Notes: generated by a model from the letters alone, not told the origin. Shown: positions 54,080-63,076, numbered from the stretch's first letter. The stretch is DNA of 64,000 bases from Thermohalobaculum sp039822785 (GCA_039822785.1 JBCBMO010000002.1:542156-606155), one strand, 5' to 3'. Program-made: numbers and translations.

Positions 54080-55153
54080 TTAAAGCCCGAGCTTCGCGCG
54101 AACCTCGCGCATCTGCGCGATGAGCCTCGGCATGCGCCTCAATGCCATCATCTCTTCCATCTGCGCCTGACGGCTCTTGGCTGGCGCGCCCATCATCACG
54201 CTGCCATCCTTGATGTCGGAGCCGACAAGCGTACCGCCCGCCAACACGCAATCGGCACCGATCGCGATGTGGTCGCCCACCCCGACCTGACCACCCAGGA
54301 CGGTACGGTCACCGACCGTCGTGCTGCCCGCCAGACCGACCTGGCCGCAGATCAGACAGGTCTCGCCCACGCGGACGTTATGGCCAAGCATGACTTGGTT
54401 ATCGATCTTGGTGCCGCTGCCGATCGTGGTGTCGGCGATGGTGCCGCGATCGATGCAGGCGGCCGCCCCGATCTCCACATCGTCGCCGATCACGACCCGG
54501 CCCAGTGAAGCGATGCGCCGATAGGCGGTGTTGCGCGAGGCCTCGTCCACATGGCCCTGGGAGCGTGCCGCCTCCACCGCGCCGCGCTCGGGCGTGGCGA
54601 AGCTGAACCCGTCGCCACCGATGCAGGCGCCCGCCTGGATGACCACGCGATCGCCGATCGCCAGATCGTGGGCAAGGCGCACGCCGGCATGGATCAGGGC
54701 ATCGTCGCCGATGGTCGTGCCGCGCCCGATGGTGACATGGGGCCCGATCCTCGCGCCCGCGCCGATCCGCACACCGGGGCGGATGATTGCATAGGGACCG
54801 ATCCAGGCCCCCTCGCCGACCTCTGCCTCCTCGGAGACGATCGCCGTTGGGTGAATGCCGGGATCGAGGTCGAGCGGCGGCGCGAAATGCCCGGTGACCG
54901 CAGACAGCGCCACCTGGGCACGTGGCGCGAACAGCGCCGCCTCAAGCCCCAGCGCCCGCCAATCGGCACCGACCCACAGAACCGCGGCGCGTGCGGCGCC
55001 CGCCTGCAAGGCCTCGGCGTATTTCGGCGCCATGGCCAGTGCCAGATCCTCCGCGCCGGCCGACGCCGGCTCTGCGGGGCGCCGAACACTCAGCGAGAGG
55101 TCGCCCTCTCCCTCAAGCCCGGTAGCGGCAGCGATGTCGGCAAGGCGGTGCAT
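54080..55153 (-). CDS. lpxD: UDP-3-O-acylglucosamine N-acyltransferase (LpxD family)
   Basis: Left-handed beta-helix acyltransferase of 357 residues. The N-terminal uridine-binding domain (MHRLADIAAATGLEGEG) is followed by many hexapeptide turns (IGPYAIIRPGVRIGAGARIG). The catalytic His lies in VMLGHNVRVGETCLICGQVGLAGS. The C-terminal helix reads MALRRMPRLIAQMREVRAKLG, which in LpxD binds ACP. It may be a second LpxD paralogue outside the lpxA/fabZ cluster, or the main one. I use the ATG at 55153; no ribosome binding site is obvious. Confidence 0.87.
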   Translation of the reverse strand: MHRLADIAAATGLEGEGDLSLSVRRPAEPASAGAEDLALAMAPKYAEALQAGAARAAVLWVGADWRALGLEAALFAPRAQVALSAVTGHFAPPLDLDPGIHPTAIVSEEAEVGEGAWIGPYAIIRPGVRIGAGARIGPHVTIGRGTTIGDDALIHAGVRLAHDLAIGDRVVIQAGACIGGDGFSFATPERGAVEAARSQGHVDEASRNTAYRRIASLGRVVIGDDVEIGAAACIDRGTIADTTIGSGTKIDNQVMLGHNVRVGETCLICGQVGLAGSTTVGDRTVLGGQVGVGDHIAIGADCVLAGGTLVGSDIKDGSVMMGAPAKSRQAQMEEMMALRRMPRLIAQMREVRAKLGL

Positions 55154-55299
55154 CCGTGGATCCAGCGGGGTGCCGCGGCGGGGATGCCGCCGCGCTCTGT
55201 TATCGGCGCCGCCGCGGCGATGCAACCCGCGGCCCGTCGAACGACAGCTTAGGAGGCCGGAGGCAAGCCCGGCCGAGCCCCCTCCTCAATGCGGGCGTC

Positions 55300-56985
55300 T
55301 CAGAGTGCCGGCAGCACCACCCCGGCCCGCTCCAGCGCGCCGGCCACCAGCGCATCGCGGCGATACACATCGCGTCGGAAATGCTGCGTGCCGTCCCGCT
55401 CGGTCCAGCTCGTGCGGTAGATCAGATGGACAGGACGGTGCACGTCCAGGTGGACGTAGCGTTCCTTCTCGCGGCTCAGGAGCCGATCATAGGTGCCGGC
55501 CCCATCCTCGACCTGAGCGCCCAGCAGCAGCGCCGCAAGCTCGGCCGGTTTCTCGACGCGCACGCAGCCGTGGCTGTAGGCCCGGTTGTCGCGGCGAAAC
55601 AGGCCCTTCTGCGGCGTGTCATGCAGATAAATTGCATGGTCGTTGGGGAACATGAACTTCACGTCACCCAGCGCATTGCCCGGCCCAGGCGCCTGGCGGA
55701 TGCGACCCGGAAAGCTCGCCGGCTCGACCGTTGTCCAATCGACGGTCGTGGCATCCGCGCCCACAAGGCGCATGTTCCGCTCCTCGAGGTAGAACGGGTT
55801 CTCCTGCAGCTTCGGCAGGATCTCGTTGCGGGCGATGGACATCGGCACGAACCAGGTCGGATTGACGACCATATGCTCCATCTCGTCGGAGAACTCGACG
55901 GTTTGGTGCTTGTATTTGCCGATCACCACCCGGCTCTCGAAGACCGCCGCCTCGGCCTCGTAGACCCGCACGTGGAAGTCAGGGAGGTTCACCACAATGC
56001 GGTCGCCGCGCAGGCGGGTGTGGTTCCAGCGCAGCCGCTCCAGGTTCACCGCCACCTGGCGTGCGCGATACGTCGGAGAGGCGTTGAGCGCCGAGCGCGT
56101 CGCTGGTCCAACGATCCCATCGGTGTTGAGCCCATGGCGCGCCTGGAACCGGCGCACGGCCTCGGCAAGGGCGGGATCGAAGAAGGTCTCGGGCAGCACT
56201 GCCGCCGGAGGGGTGGCCTCGCCTGCCGCGGCGATCAAGGCGCTCGGATCGGCCGCCGGCGCGGGCTCGAGGTCACCCTTGGCGATCAGCCGGTCACGCA
56301 GGACCGCGACGCGCGGGCTGTTGTCGCCCTCGCGCAGCGTGGCGCCCTTGCTCAGCGGCTCGCCCCAGTCGCCGCCCAGGGTGGCCATGGCATTCAATGC
56401 CGTGAGCCGGGCGCGAAGGCGCTCATAATCGGGATCCGACGGGGCCAGCGCGGCCAGATGCACCGAGGGATCCTGGCTGCGCGCCATCTCCTCCAGCAGG
56501 GCGATCTGATCCGGCCGGTCGGGGCGCACCCGCATGCGCCGGTCCAGGCGCCGCGGCTCCAGCAGACCCGAAGAGATGTCCCGCGCATAATCGAGATAGG
56601 TCTCGGAGAAGAGCACCTCGGCCGTGGCATCCCAGGGACGGGCCAGCGCGGCCTCCAGCGCCTCCGGCTGGTAGCGTCGGATCGGCAGCGCATGGCTCGG
56701 CGCCTGACGTACGGCTGCCAGCAGCGCCCGGGCGCGCAGCGGCGCGATCATCCCATCGTTGCTGGCCCAGAGAGGCTGGTAGCCGCGCGCTTCGTAGAAT
56801 GCTGCTAGGGCCGGATCGTCGGCGCGTTGCACCGCCTCCTCCAGCCCCGCCATGCCCAAGTCATCGGCCAGCACCGGAGGCGTGAACGGCGGCAGCGGCG
56901 TCGTCGCCTGCGCCGGCATCACGACCGCAAAAACGGCGACCGCCGCGAGGCTTGCTCGCACAGCACTCATTGAACCCGAAACCAT
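55300..56985 (-). CDS. L,D-transpeptidase, YcbB/LdtD type
   Basis: Periplasmic peptidoglycan cross-linking enzyme of 561 residues. The signal sequence SMSAVRASLAAVAVFAVVMPAQA is cleaved near residue 27. A peptidoglycan-binding domain (about 285-330; AVRRFQARHGLNTDGIVGPATRSALN) precedes the YkuD catalytic domain (about 350-520). That domain has HDTPQKGLFRRDNRAYSHGCVRVEKP with the nucleophilic Cys in SHGC. GGAGG lies 5 nt before the ATG at 56985. A DUF882 protein is encoded divergently, as in the ycbB/ycbK pair of enterobacteria. Confidence 0.92.
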   Translation of the reverse strand: MVSGSMSAVRASLAAVAVFAVVMPAQATTPLPPFTPPVLADDLGMAGLEEAVQRADDPALAAFYEARGYQPLWASNDGMIAPLRARALLAAVRQAPSHALPIRRYQPEALEAALARPWDATAEVLFSETYLDYARDISSGLLEPRRLDRRMRVRPDRPDQIALLEEMARSQDPSVHLAALAPSDPDYERLRARLTALNAMATLGGDWGEPLSKGATLREGDNSPRVAVLRDRLIAKGDLEPAPAADPSALIAAAGEATPPAAVLPETFFDPALAEAVRRFQARHGLNTDGIVGPATRSALNASPTYRARQVAVNLERLRWNHTRLRGDRIVVNLPDFHVRVYEAEAAVFESRVVIGKYKHQTVEFSDEMEHMVVNPTWFVPMSIARNEILPKLQENPFYLEERNMRLVGADATTVDWTTVEPASFPGRIRQAPGPGNALGDVKFMFPNDHAIYLHDTPQKGLFRRDNRAYSHGCVRVEKPAELAALLLGAQVEDGAGTYDRLLSREKERYVHLDVHRPVHLIYRTSWTERDGTQHFRRDVYRRDALVAGALERAGVVLPAL

Positions 56986-57238
56986 CCCCACCTCCATAAA
57001 CAGTACTTGGACGCTACCACATCTTCGGATGCAGGTCGGCAACATCACGTTCGCATCGGAGACTCAGCGCGATCCTTCACGCAAGTGTGAATGCCACCGC
57101 GTCTCCTGAAGAGATGTGAGAATTCTCGCGCTGCCGCCGGCACGTGGCGCCCCTGAGGACTGAGGCGAAGCAGCAACGGTTGGTTGCAAGCTTGCATCTT
57201 TCAACAAATCACCGGCTATGACACTTTCTGGTCACGAA

Positions 57239-57256
57239 TTGTGACGAAGATCACAA
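57239..57256 (+). promoter_or_regulatory. CRP-type operator before the DUF882 gene
   Basis: TTGTGA-cgaaga-TCACAA is a perfect palindrome matching the classical CRP half-sites (TGTGA-N6-TCACA). It lies within a run of alternating TCAC/GTGA elements (57231-57272). It ends 18 nt before the TTG start, so it overlaps or follows the likely promoter and would more easily repress than activate. Confidence 0.6.
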
Positions 57257-57274
57257 CAGTGACGAGGGCACACG

Positions 57275-57841
57275 TTGACCGAGATGCAGAAGCTTCGGGC
57301 GCCTGTAGGGCGCCGAGAATTACTGTTGGGCGGGGCAGCCAGCTTGGCTGCGACGGCGCTGCCGGCACCGGCGATCGCGCGCGGCTTTGGCGATTTCCGC
57401 ATGCTAAGCCTCACGAACTGGCGGACCGAGGAAAAGGTCACCTGCGTCTACTGGGCAGATGGCGCCTACATCCCCGAGGCTATGAACGCCTTCAACTACA
57501 TCCTGCGCGACTGGCGCCAGGAGGTGGTGGCGACCATCGACCCCAGCGTCATCGACATCCTGGCCCGCACGCAGGGCAAGCTAGGGTCGGATGAACCCTT
57601 CGAGATCGTCTCGGGCTTCCGGACGGCCACGACGAACAACACGTTGCGCCGGCGCGGTCGTGGGGTCGCGAAGAAGTCGTACCACACCCGCGCCATGGCG
57701 GTGGACATCGCCATGAAGACCCGCAGCGTCCGGCAGATCGCCGCCGCGGGCGAGGCCGTGAACCGTGGCGGAGTCGGCCGTTACAGCCGGTCCGAATTCG
57801 TCCACCTCGACAGCGGACCCCTGCGCACCTGGGGTCGCTGA
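57275..57841 (+). CDS. DUF882/YcbK-like murein peptidase homologue with Tat signal
   Basis: Peptidase_M15-type protein of 188 residues. A twin-arginine signal (VGRRELLLGGAASLAATALPAPAIA) exports it folded. The Zn-binding core is EIVSGFRTATTNNTLRRRG, KSYHTRAMAVDIAM (HxxxxxxD) and SEFVHLDSGP (H). The family is related to D,D-carboxypeptidases, and E. coli MepK (YcbK) cuts 3-3 cross-links made by YcbB. The start is probably a TTG at 57275, because GAGG lies 7-8 nt upstream, or the ATG at 57284, which lacks a ribosome binding site. Confidence 0.85.
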   Translation: MTEMQKLRAPVGRRELLLGGAASLAATALPAPAIARGFGDFRMLSLTNWRTEEKVTCVYWADGAYIPEAMNAFNYILRDWRQEVVATIDPSVIDILARTQGKLGSDEPFEIVSGFRTATTNNTLRRRGRGVAKKSYHTRAMAVDIAMKTRSVRQIAAAGEAVNRGGVGRYSRSEFVHLDSGPLRTWGR

Positions 57842-57865
57842 TCGGCCAGCGGCGCTGTCCGGCCG

Positions 57866-59137
57866 TCAGGGCCGAACGGCGCCGTCGCCTTCGACCAGAT
57901 ACTTGAAGCTGGTGAGCTGCATGGCCCCCACGGGGCCGCGCGCGTGCATCTTGCCCGTGGCGATCCCGATCTCCGCGCCCATCCCGAACTCGCCGCCATC
58001 GGCGAACTGGGTTGAGGCATTGTGCATGACGATCGCGCTGTCGACCCGGGCGAAGAACCGCGCAACCACGGCCGGGTCTTCCGCCAGGACCGCCTCGGTA
58101 TGGGCCGAGCCATAGTGTCGGATGTGGTCGATGGCGGCATCCACGCCGTCGACCACGCGCACGGCGATGTCCATGTCCAGGTACTCGCGCCCCCAATCCT
58201 CCGCGACCGCGGGAACCACCCGGGGGTCCATCGCCTGAACTGAGGCGTCGCCGTGGACACGCACGCCGGCCTCCAGCAGGGCCCGCACCGCATCGACGCC
58301 CATCGCCCCAGCGGCGGCATCGATCAGCAGGCATTCCGCGGCGCCGCAGATCCCGGTGCGGCGGGTCTTGGCGTTGAGGATCACGGGCAGCGCCTTGGCC
58401 GGATCGGCGCTGGCGTCGAGGTAGAGGTGGCAGATCCCCTCAAGGTGGGCGAAGACCGGTACCCGTGCCTCCGCCTGGACGAGGCCCACCAGGCCCTTAC
58501 CGCCACGGGGCACGATCACGTCGATGCTGTCGGTCATCTTGAGCATCGCCGCGACCGCCGCGCGGTCGCGCACAGGCACCCGCTGGATCGCATCGGCGGG
58601 CAGACCGGCGGCCGTGAGCCCGTCCACCAGGGCGGCGTGGATGGCGCCGGCGCTCTCAAAACTCTCCGACCCGCCGCGAAGGATCACCGCGTTGCCGGAC
58701 TTGAGGCACAACCCTCCGGCATCCGCCGTCACGTTCGGCCGGCTCTCGTAGATCACCCCAACCACGCCGAGGGGGGTCGCGACGCGCCGGATCCGCAGTC
58801 CGCTGTCGGCCTGGGTCCAGGCGGCGAGTTCGCGGCCGACCGGGTCCTCCTGCGCGGCCACGCTGCGCAGGCCGTTGGCGACCGCTTCGATGCGTTCGGG
58901 CGTCAGCAGCAGCCGGTCGAGCATGGCGCCCGACAGCCCCTTGTCGCGCCCGGCGGCCATGTCGGCGGCATTGGCCTCGCCGATCGCGGCGGCCCGGTCC
59001 ATCACCGCATCCGCCGCCGCCATGAGGGCCGCGGTGCGCGTGGCGCCATCGCTCTCGGCCAGCACTGCCGCGGCCGCCCGGGCGCGCGCGCCGATGGCGC
59101 CCATCACCGCGTCCAACTCATCCAGATGCTCGTTCAT
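57866..59137 (-). CDS. proA: Gamma-glutamyl phosphate reductase
   Basis: NADPH-dependent second enzyme of proline synthesis, 423 residues. Family marks are GVVGVIYESRPNVTADAGGLCLKSGNAVILRGGSE, the catalytic Cys in TRRTGICGAAECLLID and SIDVIVPRGGKGLVG. The start overlaps the proB stop by ATGA, so the two are translationally coupled. It ends the rplU-rpmA-GNAT-obgE-proBA run. Confidence 0.96.
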   Translation of the reverse strand: MNEHLDELDAVMGAIGARARAAAAVLAESDGATRTAALMAAADAVMDRAAAIGEANAADMAAGRDKGLSGAMLDRLLLTPERIEAVANGLRSVAAQEDPVGRELAAWTQADSGLRIRRVATPLGVVGVIYESRPNVTADAGGLCLKSGNAVILRGGSESFESAGAIHAALVDGLTAAGLPADAIQRVPVRDRAAVAAMLKMTDSIDVIVPRGGKGLVGLVQAEARVPVFAHLEGICHLYLDASADPAKALPVILNAKTRRTGICGAAECLLIDAAAGAMGVDAVRALLEAGVRVHGDASVQAMDPRVVPAVAEDWGREYLDMDIAVRVVDGVDAAIDHIRHYGSAHTEAVLAEDPAVVARFFARVDSAIVMHNASTQFADGGEFGMGAEIGIATGKMHARGPVGAMQLTSFKYLVEGDGAVRP

Positions 59138-60327
59138 GGCGTTCCTCCCGCGCCTAGGCCCTTGGGCGTACCACGGGCGCCCCAGATCACCATGTCGTCC
59201 GCATGGGCCACCGCCGCCCGACCGGGATAGCCCAGAATGGCCGGGATGTCCGCCGTCTGCACACCGACCAGCCGCACAGCCTCCGCCGCTGAATAGGACG
59301 CCAGGGCAGCGCCGATCCCCGCACCATCGAGGCCAAGGATGCTAACCGGATCGCCGCGGCGAAAGGTGCCGCTGACCGCCACCATGCCCGCGGGCAGGAG
59401 CGATTTGCCCCGGCGCAGCGCCGCCGCCGCCCCGGCATCGACCGTCAACGCACCGAGCGGCTTCATCCCGGCGATCCAGGCCTTTCGGGCCGCCGAGGGC
59501 GTGGCGCGCGCGGCGAAGAAGCTCGCCCGCGCCCCATCAGCCACCGCCGAGAGCGGCCGGTCCACGTCGCCGCGGGCGATGACCATGGCACAGCCCCCCT
59601 CGGTCGCGGTCTGGGCGGCCATGACCTTGGTCCGCATGCCACCGCGCGCGAGGCCTGAGGCCGCCTCCCCCGCCATCGCCTCGATCGCCGGGGTGATCGC
59701 AGGGATCTCCGCCAGGTGCTGTGCGGCAGGGTCGAGCCGGGGGTTGGCGGTATAGAGCCCGTCGACATCCGACAGCAGGACCAGCAGATCGGCCCCGGCC
59801 ATCAGCGCCACGCGGGCCGCCAGCCGGTCGTTGTCGCCATAGCGGATCTCGTCGGTCGCCACGGTGTCGTTCTCGTTCACCACAGGCACAGTGCCATGCG
59901 CGAGCAGGGCCTCCAGCGTCGCACGCCCGTTCAGATAGCGCCGGCGGGTCTGCGTATCCTCCAGCGTCAGCAGCACCTGCGCGCCGAGCAGGCCGTGATC
60001 GGCCAAGGCGGCCTCCCATCCCTGCGCGAGCCGGCTCTGCCCCACCGCGGCCGCGGCCTGAATGACCTCGAGCGGCACCGTGCGGGTGCCAAGGCCGAGG
60101 AGACCCCGGCCCAAGGCGATGGCACCGGAGGAGACGACCAGAACCTCCGCCCCCCGCGCCTTGGCCGCCGCGAGATCGGCGGCCAGCCCGTCGAGCCAGG
60201 CCTCGCGCAGCTGCCCCATGCCGTCGACCAGAAGCGCCGAGCCGACCTTGACCACCAGCCGCCGCGCCGCGGCCAGGCGCCCGGCCGCCGCGGTCCGCTC
60301 CGGCACCGTCGTGGCCCCAACAGTCAC
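59134..60327 (-). CDS. proB: Glutamate 5-kinase with PUA domain
   Basis: First enzyme of proline synthesis, 397 residues. The amino-acid kinase domain starts RRLVVKVGSALLVDGMG, with VVSSGAIALGRGLLGL, VPVVNENDTVATDEIRYGDNDRLAARVA and RGGMRTKVMAAQTATEGG. The C-terminal PUA domain spans about residues 285-380. The start is a GTG at 60327 that overlaps the obgE stop (GTGA). Feedback inhibition by proline is expected from the kinase domain. Confidence 0.95.
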   Translation of the reverse strand: MTVGATTVPERTAAAGRLAAARRLVVKVGSALLVDGMGQLREAWLDGLAADLAAAKARGAEVLVVSSGAIALGRGLLGLGTRTVPLEVIQAAAAVGQSRLAQGWEAALADHGLLGAQVLLTLEDTQTRRRYLNGRATLEALLAHGTVPVVNENDTVATDEIRYGDNDRLAARVALMAGADLLVLLSDVDGLYTANPRLDPAAQHLAEIPAITPAIEAMAGEAASGLARGGMRTKVMAAQTATEGGCAMVIARGDVDRPLSAVADGARASFFAARATPSAARKAWIAGMKPLGALTVDAGAAAALRRGKSLLPAGMVAVSGTFRRGDPVSILGLDGAGIGAALASYSAAEAVRLVGVQTADIPAILGYPGRAAVAHADDMVIWGARGTPKGLGAGGTP

Positions 60328-61364
60328 AGAGGGGCCCAGGGCTGCTCGGCCGCCGCCGCTGCGGCAGGCGCCGCACGTGCCGTGTCGATCTCGCTTTGCA
60401 GGGCCCGCAGCACCGCCTCGATCCCCGCGCCGGAGACGGCGGAGAGGCGGTGATCCACCTGCACCCCTTCCTCCGCCATCAGTGCTTCGAGCGCCGTCAA
60501 ATCCTCGGCCGGCAATGCGTCAATCTTGGAGAGCGCGATGCGCCGGGGCTTGTGGGCGAGGCCGGCGCCATAGGCCATCAACTCCCCCTCCACCGTGCGC
60601 AGATCCGCCAGCGGATCCTCGGCGGTGGCATCGACCAGATGCAGCAGCACGGCACAGCGCTCGATATGGCCCAGGAAGCGGTCGCCGATCCCACGCCCCT
60701 CATGCGCGCCCTCGATCAGCCCGGGGATATCGGCGATCACGAACTCCCGCCCATCGACCATGGCGACGCCCAGGTTGGGGTGCAGCGTCGTGAAGGGATA
60801 GGCGGCGATCTTGGGCCGGGCGTTGGACACGGCAGCGAGAAAGGTGGATTTGCCCGCGTTCGGCAGGCCCACGAGCCCTGCGTCGGCGATCAGCTTCAGC
60901 CGCAGCCAGAGCGCAAGCTCCACCCCAGGCTGACCAGGGTTCGCATGGCGCGGCGCCTGGTTGGTCGCGGTCTTGAAGTGCAGGTTGCCGAAGCCGCCGT
61001 TGCCGCCCTTGGCCAGCAGCACCCGCTGCCCGGTCTTGGTAAGATCGGCGATGACGACTTCTTTGTGCTCGTCCAGCACCTCGGTGCCCGCAGGCACCCG
61101 CAGCGTCACGCTATCCCCGCCCGCCCCGGTGCGCTGACGGCCCATGCCGTGCCCGCCGGTGCGCGCGAAGAAGTGCTGCTGGTAGCGAAAGTCGATGAGG
61201 GTGTTCAGCCCCTCCACCGCCTCGATCCACACATCGCCGCCGCGCCCGCCGTCGCCGCCGTCGGGACCGCCGTATTCGACGAATTTCTCGCGCCGGAAAC
61301 TGACCGCGCCGGCCCCGCCGTTGCCCGAGCGGACATGCACCTTCGCCTCGTCCAGGAACCGCAT
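60324..61364 (-). CDS. obgE: Obg-family GTPase
   Basis: Ribosome-assembly GTPase of 346 residues. The glycine-rich Obg fold (FLDEAKVHVRSGNGGAGAVSFRREKFV, GGPDGGDGGRGGDVW) is followed by the G domain with ADAGLVGLPNAGKSTFLAAVSNARPKIAAYPFTTLHPNLGV and LSKID. It lacks the extra OCT domain of actinobacterial and Gram-positive Obg. It follows the rplU/rpmA genes, as in most bacteria, and is coupled to proB. Confidence 0.96.
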   Translation of the reverse strand: MRFLDEAKVHVRSGNGGAGAVSFRREKFVEYGGPDGGDGGRGGDVWIEAVEGLNTLIDFRYQQHFFARTGGHGMGRQRTGAGGDSVTLRVPAGTEVLDEHKEVVIADLTKTGQRVLLAKGGNGGFGNLHFKTATNQAPRHANPGQPGVELALWLRLKLIADAGLVGLPNAGKSTFLAAVSNARPKIAAYPFTTLHPNLGVAMVDGREFVIADIPGLIEGAHEGRGIGDRFLGHIERCAVLLHLVDATAEDPLADLRTVEGELMAYGAGLAHKPRRIALSKIDALPAEDLTALEALMAEEGVQVDHRLSAVSGAGIEAVLRALQSEIDTARAAPAAAAAAEQPWAPL

Positions 61365-61416
61365 GACCGCCCGTCTCTTCCTCTATAGCACGTCGCGATG
61401 CGCGCTATTCTCAGCC

Positions 61417-61974
61417 CTAAACCGCGCCGGTCGACGCGAGTTCCACCACCCGGCGATCCATCGCCTCGCGCGTCAGCACGAACATCCGCGACAGCGCGCT
61501 GTCCTCGCGCGCCACCGAATACTGCATCGTGGTGCCGGTCTCCACAAAGCCCGCCTTCTCCAACACGCGGGCCGAGGCGGGGTTGTCGGCAAAGACCGAG
61601 GCGCCGATCGCATTGAGGCCGCGCGCCTCAAACAGATGCGAGAGCACCGCGCCCAGCGCCTCGGACACATAGCCCGAGTTCCAGAACGGCGGGCCGACCC
61701 AATAGCCCATCTCCACCGCCTCGGTCTTGAAGGCGATGACACCGACCAGTTCCGAGCCGCCCGAGGGCGTGGCGTCGATCGCCCAGGCCTCGTCGCGCGG
61801 GTTCGTCGCCTGGCGCTCGATGTAGGCCTCCGCCGCGCCGGGCGGATAGGGATGCGGGATCGAGGTCGTCATGCGCGCCACGCGCGGATCCGAGGCATAG
61901 AGCGACATCGGCCCGGCGTCCGAGGGCCGGAGCGGCCTCAGGATCAGCCGCGGGGTGGTGAGCGTCTCCACCAT
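61417..61974 (-). CDS. GNAT-family N-acetyltransferase (RimJ/RimL-like)
   Basis: Acetyl-CoA transferase of 185 residues. It starts TLTTPRLILRPLRPSDA and shows the RimJ/RimL-type motifs VEMGYWVGPPFWNSGYVSEALGAVLSHLF and GLNAIGASVFADNPASARVLEKAGFVETG. GGGGAGG lies 7 nt before the ATG at 61974. The position between rpmA and obgE suggests a ribosome-linked protein substrate, but small-molecule acetylation cannot be excluded. Confidence 0.9.
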   Translation of the reverse strand: MVETLTTPRLILRPLRPSDAGPMSLYASDPRVARMTTSIPHPYPPGAAEAYIERQATNPRDEAWAIDATPSGGSELVGVIAFKTEAVEMGYWVGPPFWNSGYVSEALGAVLSHLFEARGLNAIGASVFADNPASARVLEKAGFVETGTTMQYSVAREDSALSRMFVLTREAMDRRVVELASTGAV

Positions 61975-62027
61975 GGTCTTTCCTCCCCAAGGAGGCCCCG
62001 CCGTCTTCGGCGTGGGCATGAAACGTC

Positions 62028-62059
62028 GAGGGGGACCGGCCTGCCGACCGATCCCCCTC
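62028..62059 (-). terminator. Hairpin between rpmA and the GNAT gene
   Basis: GAGGGGGA (62028-62035) pairs with TCCCCCTC (62052-62059), and inner CGG/CCG pairs extend it. It lies 26 nt after the rpmA stop. The run of T is weak, so partial termination or RNA-end protection is more likely than full termination. Confidence 0.55.
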
Positions 62060-62084
62060 TCATGTAGGTACTGGAACGGTCGTT

Positions 62085-62354
62085 TTACTCAGCGGCCTCC
62101 GCCGCCGGGATCACCGATACGAACGTGCGGCCCTTGAGGCCCTTGTGGAACTTCACGTGACCCGCACCGGTGGCGAAAATCGTGTGATCCTTCCCAAGGC
62201 CCGTGTTCTCGCCCGGCCACCACTTGGTGCCGCGCTGGCGCACCAGGATATTGCCCGGGATAACGGCCTCGCCGCCGTATTTCTTCACGCCCAGGCGGCG
62301 CCCGGCACTGTCGCGCCCGTTGCGCGAGGAGCCACCAGCCTTTTTATGTGCCAT
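62085..62354 (-). CDS. rpmA: 50S ribosomal protein L27
   Basis: L27 of 89 residues. The N terminus MAHKKAGGSSRNGRDSAGRR reaches the peptidyl-transferase centre. LGVKKYGGEAVIPGNILVRQ and KWWPGENTGLGKDHTIFA are invariant-type segments. There is no N-terminal prosequence needing cleavage. AGGAGG lies 9 nt upstream. It is 16 nt downstream of rplU. Confidence 0.98.
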   Translation of the reverse strand: MAHKKAGGSSRNGRDSAGRRLGVKKYGGEAVIPGNILVRQRGTKWWPGENTGLGKDHTIFATGAGHVKFHKGLKGRTFVSVIPAAEAAE

Positions 62355-62370
62355 CTCTCTCGCCCTCCTC

Positions 62371-62685
62371 TCAGGCGGTCACGATGTCGGTCACGCGCAC
62401 CGTCGTGAGGTGCTGGCGATGACCGCGAAGACGTTTGGACGACGATTTCCGCCGCCGCTTGTGGAAGGTGTAGACCTTGGGCCCGCGGCCCTGCTCCACC
62501 ACCTCCGCCTTGACCGAGGCGCCGGCCACGGTCGGGGCGCCGACGACGGGGCTGTCGCCCCCGATCATCAGCACCTGGTCGAAATCCACGGTCTCACCCG
62601 CGGCGGCGTCAAGCTTCTCGATGGTGATCTCGTCGCCGGCGACCACCTTGTACTGCTTGCCGCCTGTCTTGATGACAGCGAACAT
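62371..62685 (-). CDS. rplU: 50S ribosomal protein L21
   Basis: L21 of 104 residues: MFAVIKTGGKQYKVVAGDEI, KAEVVEQGRGPKVYTFHKRRRKSSSKRLRGHRQHLTTVRV (rRNA-binding basic loop in outline). It heads the rplU-rpmA operon. A good promoter lies 141 nt upstream. Confidence 0.98.
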   Translation of the reverse strand: MFAVIKTGGKQYKVVAGDEITIEKLDAAAGETVDFDQVLMIGGDSPVVGAPTVAGASVKAEVVEQGRGPKVYTFHKRRRKSSSKRLRGHRQHLTTVRVTDIVTA

Positions 62686-62825
62686 TTATCATTCCCTTCG
62701 CCGCGCCCTTCGGTGGCTGTCGATCCCTGTTATCTCAGCGCTTTGCGCGGCCTGGGCCGCACCTCGGACAGCGTCATGCCCCAGGCGGGGCGTTTCGCTT
62801 GGCGCCATGGGGCGCCGAGAGGCGG

Positions 62826-62854
62826 GTAATGGCGCCGGCCCGCCCGAAAGTCAA
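62826..62854 (-). promoter_or_regulatory. Sigma-70-type promoter of rplU-rpmA
   Basis: On the minus strand TTGACT (62854-62849) and CATTAC (62831-62826) are separated by exactly 17 nt. The -35 is near-consensus; the -10 is weaker, as common in this group. The distance leaves a leader of about 135 nt before rplU. Confidence 0.6.
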
Positions 62855-62986
62855 GCGATGCCCCATCAGATGCCACGTCATCTGCCGGCCCGTCTGCCCT
62901 GGATTTCCCCCTTGAACTGCCAGCGCCCCCTCGCTATTCCCCCGGCGTCCCGCGACCCCCGGCTGAGCCGCGTCGCGTGGACCCGC

Positions 62987-63076
62987 GGAGAGGTGCCGGA
63001 GCGGTCGAACGGGGCGGTCTCGAAAACCGTTGTGGGGGCGACCCCACCCAGGGTTCGAATCCCTGTCTCTCCGCCA
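62987..63076 (+). tRNA. tRNA-Ser (anticodon CGA)
   Basis: A 90-nt class II tRNA with encoded CCA. GGAGAGG pairs with TCTCTCC (one G-U). The anticodon stem GCGGT/ACCGT frames the loop CTCGAAA, giving anticodon CGA. A long variable arm (TGTGGGGGCGACCCCACCCA) and the T loop GGTTCGAATCC follow. It marks a change to lower-GC, broken coding sequence and could be an integration site. Confidence 0.97.
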
